From Apoderus coryli (lineage: Eukaryota; Arthropoda; Insecta; Coleoptera; Attelabidae): DNA of 64,000 nucleotides. Position 1 is the stretch's first letter, and every line of letters begins with the position of its first letter. This document shows, in pieces, positions 11,101 through 23,100 of this stretch. Made by a program: the position numbers and the translations under genes. The DNA is taken from positions 30,037,902 through 30,101,901 of the forward strand of contig OU452198.1 in the NCBI GenBank assembly GCA_911728435.2, in the 5' to 3' direction. The notes under the pieces are model-generated. The model saw only the letters and a program-made list of their open reading frames with translations, searched no databases and was not told the origin of the DNA.

Positions 11101-14100
11101 ATATCGGTCCTAATTTCTCTCACGGGTCCGTATACCAGAATGAAATTTTCCACAATAGCTTTAGCCAATGTAGATGCTTCTTTGTTTGGTATAGGTATAA
11201 TGATAACATATTTTGTTAGCTCACACTGTAAAGTTGCAGCGTACACATTACCGTGGTCAGATTTTGTAAAAGGTCCGATGGTATCGATGCTGACTATATC
11301 AAATGCCCTTTGAGGAGTTGGCGTTATTTTTAAAGGCTCAGTATGGCTTATTTGAGCTTTATCAACCTGACATTTTTGACATTTTTTGATATAGTTAGCT
11401 ACGTCCTTGGACATATTTTTCCACCTAAAATTTGATTTTAATTTTTTAAAAGTTCGCTTTTGACCACTATGGCCGCCTAGTAATGGATCGTTATGATATT
11501 TTTCAATTAATGCAAGCTTTTCTTTACGATCTACTATTAGTTTGGGAGACTGGCAAAGTATTATATTTAACTTTCTAAAAAGTTTTTGACCCACATGTTT
11601 AAATTCATTTACGGTGCACCTCGTAAATATTCTATCTTCTACATTTAATCGCATGGAGTAGATTTTCTTATCCCCGGCTATCTTTTCAAGCTCTGATAAT
11701 AATTTCACTAATGAAATATTATTGTTAGTGATAGAGAATCTACTCTGCGCGCATATTTTCCTTTTATTATAAATATATACCACAATAACATTAGGCCTAA
11801 GTTCAAATCTTAATAGTGGGATTTTTAATACTTCGTAATTATTCATGCTTTCAAATACTTTAGGTTTAACTACAGAAGAATCATTACTTATTAATGTAGG
11901 AGCTTTAGTTACTTTTTTATATTGTGATCTGGTAATTGCTAAAATTTGGTCACAATTATTTTCGATTTGTTTCAAGTTTTTTATATTTATCCTAGATAAG
12001 GCATCCGGTCCTACATTATCCTTACCTTTTATAAATTCAATGTCAAAGTCATACTCTTCTAAGTCAAGTCGCATTCTCGTTAGTTTTGATGAAGGATCTT
12101 TCATGGAAAAAAGGTAAACTAGAGGTCTGTGATCAGTTTTCACTAAGAATTTCTGACCGTAGAGATAACATCTAAAATATTTTATGGCCCAATGAATAGC
12201 CGAAAGCTCTTTTAAAATTATAGGCTTATGCGACTCACCTTTAGTAAAGGTTCTCGATGCATAAGCTATAGGCAGTTCCTGTCCGTCAAATTCTTGTGAC
12301 AGAACTGCACCACATGCGTCGTTAGATGCATCTGTCGAAAGTACAAACTGTTTTGTAAAATCTGGGTATTTTAAAATAGTTGGAGATTTTAGGGCATTTT
12401 TTAATATTTCAAAGGAATGTTGGCATTCACTAGACCATTCAAATTTAACATTTTTCCTGACTAGTCTATTTAATGGTTGAGTGACCGCTGCAAAATGCGG
12501 TATAAACCTGCGATAATAGTTACAAAATGCTACGAATCGTTTAACCTCGTCAGCTGTCTGTGGTGTCGGGTAATTGTTTATAGTGTCATATTTACTATCG
12601 TCTGGTAGAATTCCTTTTTCGGTGATTTTGTGACCTAGATATGTGACGTCTTTTCTAAAGAAATTGCATTTTTGTGGATTCAGTTTTAAACAATATTTTC
12701 TGCATGTATTAAAAACTTTACGTAAATTTCCAAGATGATGCTTTTCCGAGCATCCAATCACAATAAGATCGTCCATATATAGGAAAGCTTTTTCTGGAGT
12801 GAGGCCCGCGAAAGCCATGGACATCATCCGTTGGAAGCTGTTAGGACTCACGGATAGTCCAAATGGTAACCTTGTAAATCTAAAGGAACCTCCGTCGACG
12901 CTAAACGATGTGTAGTCTCGAGACCCTTCATCCAAAGCTATTTGGTGAAAACCAGAGAATAAATCAATTACAGAAAACCACTTAGCTCTTCCTAACTGAT
13001 CTAAAATATCATCGATTCGTGGCAAGGGAAATTTATCTGCTAATAAATTTTTATTCAGTTTTCTAAAATCAACTACCAATCTCCAATTTTTCTCCCCATT
13101 AATAGATTTTTTAGGGACTAATAATACTGGACTATTATATTCGGACCTAGAGGGTTCAATAATACCATTATTTAAAAGATTTTCAACTTGCCGATTTATT
13201 TCCTGCTTTTGCATATGAGGTGTTCTGTAATTTTTTATATAAACTGGTTTTCTGTCCCCTAATTTTAGTTTTTGTGTATAAAAATTATTTACTGTTAGTT
13301 TGTCTGTTTTTAGGGCAAATATGTCAGAGAATTCTGTACATAAGTCTATAACGTCTTTTTTTAAATATTCAGGTATGTCTTTATGATTAAATTGACTTAG
13401 TAATTGTGCGTTTCTATTTTTATTTTCGTTTTCTATTGTAAAAATATTAAACAAATCGAGTCTATAGGTTTCTAATTTCGGGATGCTGACACAAGCACTT
13501 TCGAAAGTGGTATTTATTATTTTAACTACTGGATTTTCTTTGGATATTACTGTCCTGGCAACGAAAATACCTGGCGATATTTCTTGACTATTTACAACCG
13601 AATCATGATCAATCTTTCTCAGAGATTTTATTTCCCTAAAAACTTCACATCTGGGAGGAAGATATATTGTGTCGTCGTCTGGACCGCTAAACATTGGGAC
13701 CCTTACGCTACTGTAGTCGACCTTGAGAGTCAACGTCCACTTAGCGTAATCTAAATTTGCATTGTATTTTACCAAGAAATCCCTTCCAAGGATTCCATCA
13801 GTCGGTATTGGAAAATCATCTTCGACAATGTGAAAGGTATGTTTGAAAGAAAAATGTTCGACACATAGCCGTGTTTGTGTAATGCCTATTGTTTTTACTA
13901 GATGGTTTGAGATGCCTTTAATTTTGCTGTTTTGTGCAGTGTCAATAATTTGATCTAATCTTAATGATTTTCTTTTTAATATAGATATATCAGCTCCGGT
14001 GTCGACTAGTAAGGTGTTTTCTATGCCAGACAATTCAGACTCCATAACTACAAAGTTCGAAAGTGTTAAACTAATCCTGTAAATATTTACATTGTTTGAT

Positions 14101-17100
14101 CTGGTTCCCCCAATCGTGACCGATGGGGGCCCTGTGCGTTTCCCGATTGATTTCCGAGATAATTTTCAGACTCATAATATCTCACTGAGCGAGGATACCT
14201 TGCACGAGGAGTACCAGAAAATCCGCGCCTGTAATTGCCTCTAACGTGTCCGCGATATTCCCTACCATAACTATTATTGTTATAACTATTATTATTAGAA
14301 TAAAACCTACTTCTACCTCTATTATAATGCTGCCTACCTAAATTATTACAATTTCTACCCCTATTATTAACATATAAAATACTATTAGACTCAGTTGACG
14401 ATGAACTTGTAGCTACATATTTGGTCAGAACTTCCTGAATTGTTGAAAAATTGCCCGCTTCTATTATAACACGAGCCCTATCGTTGTTCGAATTTTGACA
14501 GAGCGCCTTAACTGTAGTTTCAACGGAGTACGTTTCGGCTACGTCGTAAGGCACCCCTTCAGATATATATGATCTTTGTAACTTAACCGCTAGATCTTCC
14601 ACTTCAGCCGCAAATGTAGTAGGATCTTTAGTATGTTGTCGACAGTTTGTTAATTTTGCTGTTAGAAGTCGTGAACTTTCTCCTTTTATGCTGGTTTTTA
14701 ACTTGTTTATTATAGCCTCTATAGTATTTTCGACCGTAATTAAGTCACGTGCTTTTCCTGTTAATTTAGTTTTAATATAAGCAACAGCATTTGCTTCATT
14801 ATTAGCAGCGTGGTTCCTCAACAATTCTAGGGAGTCTAAAAATGATCTGAGATTTTCATGATTACCGTCAAACTGGTTTTGCACTAACTTACTAGCTAAA
14901 TTAAAAAATTCTATTGTTGGATTAGCCATTTCTTCTATGGGTTCGTAATTTTCGCGTAAATCGTCTTCTAAAATTTCGGGATCTATTTTACCTAAACATG
15001 AAACAGGTACCCTATAGTTAACTTCTAAAGTTTCGAAAGCTCTAATTGTCTTGTCTCTACAAATAGTAAATTGTTGCTTGCAAATTGTTTTATCATAATT
15101 ATCTAACGAATTCCAAACTGAAGCTAAAGTTTGAGTAAACTGATTAAATAATCGAACTATATTATCACGAATTTCTTCTCTAACAGTCTCTGACTTAGGT
15201 ACGTTCTTTTTCAACGCTCTTTTCGTTTGACTAAATAAATCTGATTTAATTTGTAGCAAGCTTAAATTCACAATTTCGTTCGAAGTTTGCATCAGAAAAG
15301 ATAACAAAGGGATACTTTCATCATTACTCTAACTATTAACCTATACATAATTACCAAATTTGAGTAAACGACACTATTTACATCATAATATTTATTCTTA
15401 AAAACTACTTACGTCCGCGTTCTGCCGTCCCGTCGGCATATTCGACCGAATCGCACTACTCACTTCACCGACACTAAGGGATAGTTTAAGCTCCGCCGGA
15501 ATACCTTAAAAACTTCAAGAAATGTTAGTTTTTTTTTCAAACTGCACCATCCCGAACACTAGCTAATGAGTCCGTAAAATTACGTCGCCACTGCTTTTTC
15601 ATATTACTTCTATGGACTTTGAAAAGTTTAATAATTAAGTTTAGTAACATGATCGCCACAATAATGTATAAAAGTATTTTTTACTTCCGTAACATTTACA
15701 CTATCTTCGTTCACTATAAAATTGGAATTAACTGAACCGTTTTCAGTTAAATCTTGGTTTTTAGATTGACTTTTCCCCATGGCGCATAATATTGTTTAAA
15801 TAGCTGGTAATATTAGTGTAATTATTTATTCATATTTATTTATATTTATACGCATTTTTAAAATTTGAACTATCGTTTTTGGCAGGATCGCCATGTAGTA
15901 TTGGATAGGGATGTTAATTAAAACTCGTGTTGTTAACACTTTAACCACATTTTATTGAATGAATTCCCAATCAAAAAGTATTACAATAATTGGTGTATTT
16001 TGCAAGTTAGTGATTTATTATAATCACCTGATTTACCTATGTTATATTAGTCGACATTAATTTGTCATGAGTATTCAAAATGTAATGTAATTATTAATAT
16101 CCGGAAGTTAAGTAACACCTAAGCAATTATTACCTTTCTTTACAGGGTGTTCTAAGTTAGGTTCTACACTTTCTATGAAATCCTGCGTAGTGCGTTTGAT
16201 ATTTTTGTCCCGAGGAAGAAATGTTCTTCAAAGCGATTTCCGAGATGGTTCTCACGGGAATTGTGGGAGCTTATATGTATCGAAAAAGCCGGCTCATGCG
16301 CTATATAAGTCGTCCGGATCGCATGCGGAGTAGTATTTAGTGATATCAGAACCGAATGTAAGCGCATGGTTAGTGAGTGTTACAAGGGTTATACTTTCAT
16401 TATTGAGGACGAAATATCTGTGAATATTGATGCTTTCTGGACGTTCATTAATTCAAGGAGAAAGTCTGCCGAGTTTCCTTCGCGTGTGTCTTGGGTAGAA
16501 AAATCCGGTGAGGGGGATCAGGAGAAGGCCAGGCCGCACAGAGCTCGTACGGATATAAACTTTTTGGCAGAAAATATTATTGCCTTATTGTCCCTGCCAC
16601 CAAAGTCTCCAAACCTAAACATAATTGAGCATGTGTGGTCTCGGCTAAAGTTTTTAGTACGCTCAAGAGAAAATGCTCCTTAACAATGGAAGAGCTGTCT
16701 GAAGCCATTCAGGAAGAGTGGGAAAAAGTATCCCAAGAGTTTATTAATAACCTTGTGGAAAGTATGCCACGAAGATGCTAGGCTGTGATCGATGTGCGTG
16801 GTGCCCCTACAAGGTACTATAACAATATTGTTTAAAATAACTTACTGTTTTGTAAAAAGTTCGTTTTTGTCACTGTTTCGGCATTTAATATCAATTCAAT
16901 GTTTTGTTTAGAAATTTGATAAGGGCTATTACCTATTGGAAAACATCATCTTCTCCAAATGAAGACGCGTACGTCAGTCCTAAATGAGAAAGATACAAAA
17001 TTTCAGATAGAAGATGAATAGTGCTGGACAGCATCATAGCATTTTGAAAAATAAGAATTTTTAAGTTATTAGCACATCTTATCAAACCAAAAAAAAAACT

Positions 17101-20100
17101 TTTGATGTTACGCCACTGGAATACACCCTTATATTAAGAGTAGTAACTTGAATTTGTTCACTAAGCTGTTTAATTGCATAGTATAATTTATAAATTCGGT
17201 GTAAGTTGTATAATGTCAAACTAGCAAATTTACACTGCATACCACTGGAGGCAATAACGTTCAATTAGTGCTTCAATCTTTTCTCGGGCGTAAGAAATCC
17301 CACTTTATGCAATAATATGAGAAAAACTTTCCCTTTTTTAGGGATATATGAAACACTTGTTAAAAGTTCGATAATTTGAGTTATATTCGAGAAATTTTAG
17401 AAACTGCATTTTATATAGATGGTCCAAAGATCAAAAAGAAGCATAGAAAATGTTCCACCATAAAAAATTGAGAATCTTACATAGCCCCAAACATTGCTAC
17501 AAAAACTTGACTCCTTTTGCTCACCCTGTATAAAATAAATAATCCGGTCGAACCCTGTACGTGTTCTTAAAGAGTTGGTCAAGTACCTCCCGTATACCGC
17601 AACTCGATATCTCTTGTCGTTCCAAAAATATCGGGATTTAAGTTTGGGTACAAATTTCGATGTTGCAAAGCATTTTATTTTATTGTTTTTCAAAAATTCG
17701 GGTCATACGAATACATCCCTGTTTCACCACCTTAGCCAATTCGGAAGATAGTCTGCTGTATGCGTATGACTAGAAGTATCTATGCTTTCTAAAAGAACAC
17801 TGTTTCCATCCTCTGCTGTCAAAACTACGCAGATTATCGGCTCATTATGTACAATGTGTCCACGGATAGAGTTTGGAAGAGGAAAAACTTTTTTATTTGT
17901 CGACTTAGAAGAAAGAGTCATTCTTTATAAAAACGTCTGCTTGTGTCGACACTACAATATCAAATACCAAATTTACGATTACTATACAGGGTATATCAAA
18001 AATAACATTTTTAATGATTTTGATTTTTTTGTTTTTTTATTTTAATTTTATGAAAATATTTTCAAAACCGTGATTTATTACACCAATTGTGCAAAAAACA
18101 CTAATAAACTTTTTTCTCAAAGTGGTTAATTTCATAGCTACTATTAAAATAATAAAATTAAAAAAACAAGAAAATCAAAATCATCAAAATATTATTTTTG
18201 ATATACCCTGTATAATAATCGTAAATTTGGTATTTGAATTTGTAGTTTTGACACAAGCACACGTTTTTATAAAGAATGACTTTTTCTTCTAAATCTACAA
18301 ATAAAAAAGTTTTTCTTCTTCCAAACTCTTTCCAATGTGTCCACGGATAGAGTTTGGAAGAGCAAAAACTTTTTTATTTGTGGATTTAGAAGAAAAAATC
18401 ATTCTTTATAAAAACGTCTGCTTGTGTCAAAACTACAATTTCGAGTACGAAATTTACGATTACTATACAGGGTATATCAAAAATGACATTTTTAATGATT
18501 TTGATTTCCTTGTTTTTTTTTTTAATTTTATTATTTTAATAGTAGCTGTGAAATTAACCACTTTGAGAAAAAAGTTTATTAGTGTTTTTTGCACATTTGG
18601 TGTAATAAATCACGGTTTTGAAAATATTTTCATAAAATTAAAAAAAAAAAACAAAAAAATCAAAATCTTTAAAAATGTTATTTTTGATATACCCTGATGA
18701 TAACTAAAATCTAGATGGTGGAAGGTAACCAGGTCTTAGCATATCTACTGCTTTTCTAACCTCCTTATTTTCTATCGCTTTAGAACTGCAATTTGTTGCG
18801 TAAACGGCTTTGGCTATTTGTATGCCCAATGCTTTCTTCTTATCTTGTGCAGTTCGCACAAAGAAAGACTCCAGATGAAGTATTTTCACGTTTACTTACA
18901 CTTCCCTTTTCACAGTTTTCGCTTCTGTGTTCCTTTGCCAACCCAACTGGATAATTTCACTCTGGCTAGTTCCAGGCTCTGACTGGACTTGATTCACCAT
19001 GAAGAATTTCAAGATGAAGACCACTGCTGGTGCTGATATCATTAGTTTTACTTTTGCAGATTTCCCAAGGACTTTTTAGTCTGTCCACTAGACCTTGAAA
19101 TTGTTTACCACACTTGTCATGATGTTCTGATAGATTATCCCTAAAGCGAAAATATTTCTGATATCTAAAATAAGTGCATATCATTTGCATGGCCGGGCGT
19201 TTTCTGCCAGTTAATACAAGTTTCTACAAAGCGCCATATTTGCAATACTGTGCGATGCGCTCTCGGATGAAATTTTCTCGTTAGGGTGAGTTTACACATG
19301 CATGGATTTAGTGGCGCCAGTGGTCGCGCCAGTTCTATTTACAGGCCAGTAAAGGTTTCCACATATTGTGCAAAAACCAACGTAATTGGCACGCCATTTT
19401 CATTATAAAGTGTTTTTCACGGTACGCACTATGTCGAGGGAACTTTCTGAAGCCTGTAAAATAGTGGCTAAACTTTTAATCGTAAAAAAATAATTACAGA
19501 AAAACAAACGCAACCATCGAAAAAGCCGTGTTTGGGTTAAACCATGGATTGGTCGTCGACCTACTTTGGCTGCTTCTGCAAAACTTCTAGGAGAACTCGC
19601 AGCAGAGGATCCTGCAAGCTATAAAAACTATCTTCGAATGACAAAGCAACATTTTGATACTCTTCTGGATTGTGTGAAATTTGTAGTACAAATTTAAACA
19701 AAAACAAAAAAATCATGATTTATGTCAACCCTGATTTCCAGTGAATTTGCCATGAGATTTTAACGATAACTAGCTGTTGCCCTCGAGGCACGAATAGCTC
19801 TCCATATTTAAGTGTAAAAGTAATAATTTTATGACCTTTTTGTCATTTATCTAAATTTTTGTTTTGTTTTAGACATCAGCTATTTTTTTTTTGTATCGGG
19901 TTTTGTGCCTTTTTCTTCTCTTTGGAGGCACTATTTATACGCAGATATTTTATATTTCAGATCTAGGCCAAATTCTTGTACGCAAAATAATTGATTTTTT
20001 TTTAGTTTTATTATAAAATTTATTTTGCCCCCTTTTATACTATTTACGAACGCCTATGTAAACAAAATTTTTATGCTGCATGTTGTAGGTTATCCGTTAA

Positions 20101-23100
20101 GTGGTTTTTGAGTTATCACGGATACAATTTTTTCCTGACCCTTTTATAGAATTTTCACGGACGCCTATGGAACATTAATTTTTGTCGTGTATTTTTAACA
20201 CCAATTCAACTAGTTAAATATAAAATTTTTTACATTTTAATTTTTTTTTAATTTTACCCCTTTTTTTTACTATTTACGAACGCCTATGTAAATAAAAATT
20301 TTATGCTGCATTTTTTAGGTTATCTTATATGAAAGCTATATATAATTAGCCAATTTTTCTGGTATATTTGGGAAACATTTTTTTTTCGTTTTTAACTCTT
20401 TTTTTAAGACTATTTTCGAAAGCCTGTGTGAACTAATTCTTTTATGTAACATTTTTTAGGGGTTATATTCTATCACACCTATAAAAAATTATTCAATATT
20501 TCGGATAAGTTTAAGAACTATAATTTTTTTAATTTTTGAACCCTCTTTTAAACCCCTTGCCTACGCTCAATGTTAATCACCACCTATAAATAGCCTGTAG
20601 TATTTTCGTACCAAATGTGGTTAAAATCCGTTAAGTGGTTTTTGAGTTATCACGGATACAAATTTTTTCTGACCCTTTTATAGAATTTTCACGGACGCCT
20701 ATGGAACATTAATTTGTGTCGTGTATTTTTAACACCAACTCAACTAGTTAAATATAAAAATTTTTACATTTTAATTTTTTTTATTTTACCCCTTTTTCTA
20801 CTATTTACGAACGCCTATGTAAATAAAAATTTTATGCTGCATTTTTTAGGTTATCTTATATCAAAGCTATATATAATTAGCCAATTTTCTGGTATATTTG
20901 GGAAACATTTTTTTTTCGTTTTTGACCCTTTTTTAACACTATTTTCGAACGCCTGTGTGAACTAATTCTTTTATGTAACATTTTTTAGGTTATATTCTAT
21001 CACAACTATAAAAAATTATTCAATATTTCGGATAAGTTTAAGAACTATGATTTTTTAAATTTTTTAAACCTCTTTTAAACCCGTTGCCTACGCTCAATGT
21101 AATAATTATCTTGTAGTATTTTCGTACCAAATGTGGTTAAAATCCGTTAAGTGGTTTTTGAGTTATCACGGATACAAATTTTTTCTGACCCTTTTATAGA
21201 ATTTTTACGGACGCCTATGGTACATTAATTTTTGTCGTGTATTTTTAACACCAATTGCTGCGCTTCAGTTCAAAACTACCATGCGAGTTTATCTCTTTCC
21301 AAAGGTCAAATTAAAAGCTGAAAAAGCTCTTAAAAGACGCCTGTCTGAACTGTTTGGAACATTGGAAGATTTGCATGCATTGTTTAAGTTTAAAGAAATT
21401 ACCCTGTATATTCTTTCTTCTATTTGAAAATGGGTTATCTGTTGCAATACCGGATATTCATTTAAATAAATGCAATGTTTTAGTGATAATACAAAATAAT
21501 ATAGTTAACAAGTAGTAAGAAGTGTTAGTAGTCATTAATTATGTTTTCTTACAATAATTTAGAAAAAGAGTATAAAGAAAAGTTGATATCTGCTGTGAAG
21601 AAAGAAGTGAAACAAATCATGGAGCAATCAGTGACGAAAAAATTCGTTCATGAAGAAAGTGGATCGGTCACGTCACTTTGTGGAGCTGTAGAGAACTGTT
21701 TATCGCAAGGTAGGTTATTTTACAATCCATTTCGTTATTTTGGCTGTATTAAGAGGGTTTGACTTTCTAGGATTGCGTCGTCGCGCCTTAGGATTATTCA
21801 AAACATCTTCGACAACGGCTCTGCTCCACAAAATTTCCAAACATTGTGCTGAAGCAAATAAAATCAGCAAGAAAGTGCTGGAAGTGGAAAATTTAGATCC
21901 AAATCGCCGGTCTAGTAGTAGCAGCGATAGCGTTACAAAGCCTACTTTAAAGAAAACCCCTTCAATACCAGGGAATCCTTTACCTAAATATTTGTGGATA
22001 CGGTAATAATGCTTTGATTTTTTAGTAACAGTACAACTATATTTAAGGCATGTTATGATAATAATGTCAACGTGTTAACAGTGTCTTGATAGTTTTTGCA
22101 ATAACAAAGATTTATCGCCAAGGTGTAAATCGCTGCAAAATTTTGTACACCATATTACACAATAATAAATTATTACACGGACATCACCTGATATTAGACG
22201 AAATTCACACATAGTACACATGTATTACCACAGTTTAATATGCAGTTACTTCACTTCGTGTCGGAACGTTTTATCTCTCTTTCGCCGCTACTATAGTTAT
22301 AGTATAGTATATATAGATATAGTATAACATAGTAGCGGGCCCGAATGTGGCTGGGATTGCGACGAGTCGATGCCGTTTTTAGCGTCTCCTTCTATGGTAA
22401 TACCATAGAATAATAACTATAGAACAGAAGGGTCAGGAGACGCTAAAAACGGCATCGACTCGTCGCAATCCCTATGGTAATACCATAGAATAATAAATAC
22501 TATAAGAAGCTCCACTAGACGCTGAAAGCGGCATCGACTCGTCGTATTCCCAGCTACATTTCTGGCCTGCTCACCAACAATTTGAAGTGGTTGTAGAAAG
22601 TGCGGCGAATTGCTTTTAAGACAGAGAGATCGAAGGTACCGACACGAGGTGAACTAACTGTATATAAACTGTGGTATTACCTATTTTAAAGCATTTTACT
22701 TTGCTTCGCTTTTAAAAAAGGAGAGTTTTAAATTATTTTACTGCATTCAATCGTTTTGCACGCAATGCGTTTCGATTTATTGCAATTTCTGCTAAGAATA
22801 ATACAGTAAAATAAGTAGGACAAGTATTGTTTAGCAAATTGATCTGTAACAGCGCGGCGTCGATAAGGGGAATGCAGTTGTAATAAAACATGGCTGATTT
22901 CATTCATAAAATATCCAGCGGCGTGCGTTGTAAAAGTTTAGTAATAATTAATAAACATTTATGTGTTACTAAAAAAATAAAATTATTCACGTGTTTGGTA
23001 AAAGCACCTACTGCTATTAAGCTATAACACCCAAGAAGTATTTTATTTATTTATTTCATTTTAAATATGTAGGTACTAAAGTTTGCATACCAAAAATGAA

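Larger units (their letters stand above)
9738..16168 (-). mobile_element. Ty3/gypsy LTR retrotransposon, full length, recent
   Basis: The element is 6431 bp and reads on the - strand: 5' LTR, primer-binding site, small upstream ORF, gag, pol, polypurine tract, 3' LTR. The two 275-bp LTRs show no difference that I can find by eye, implying a recent insertion. The 4-bp duplication CTTT flanks it (9734-9737 and 16169-16172). Both large frames are open. There is no envelope frame between pol and the 3' LTR. It interrupts an older LINE fragment within intron 1 of SGSM, antisense to that gene. Confidence 0.95.

Noticed and set aside
10540..12117. Several + strand openings opposite the pol gene
   Set aside because: They lie wholly within the intact 1185-codon pol frame on the other strand and show no domain; they are shadows.
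20714..20965. Hydrophobic 83-codon reading in the tandem repeats
   Set aside because: It is made of T-rich repeat DNA and is not kept open in the neighbouring repeat unit.
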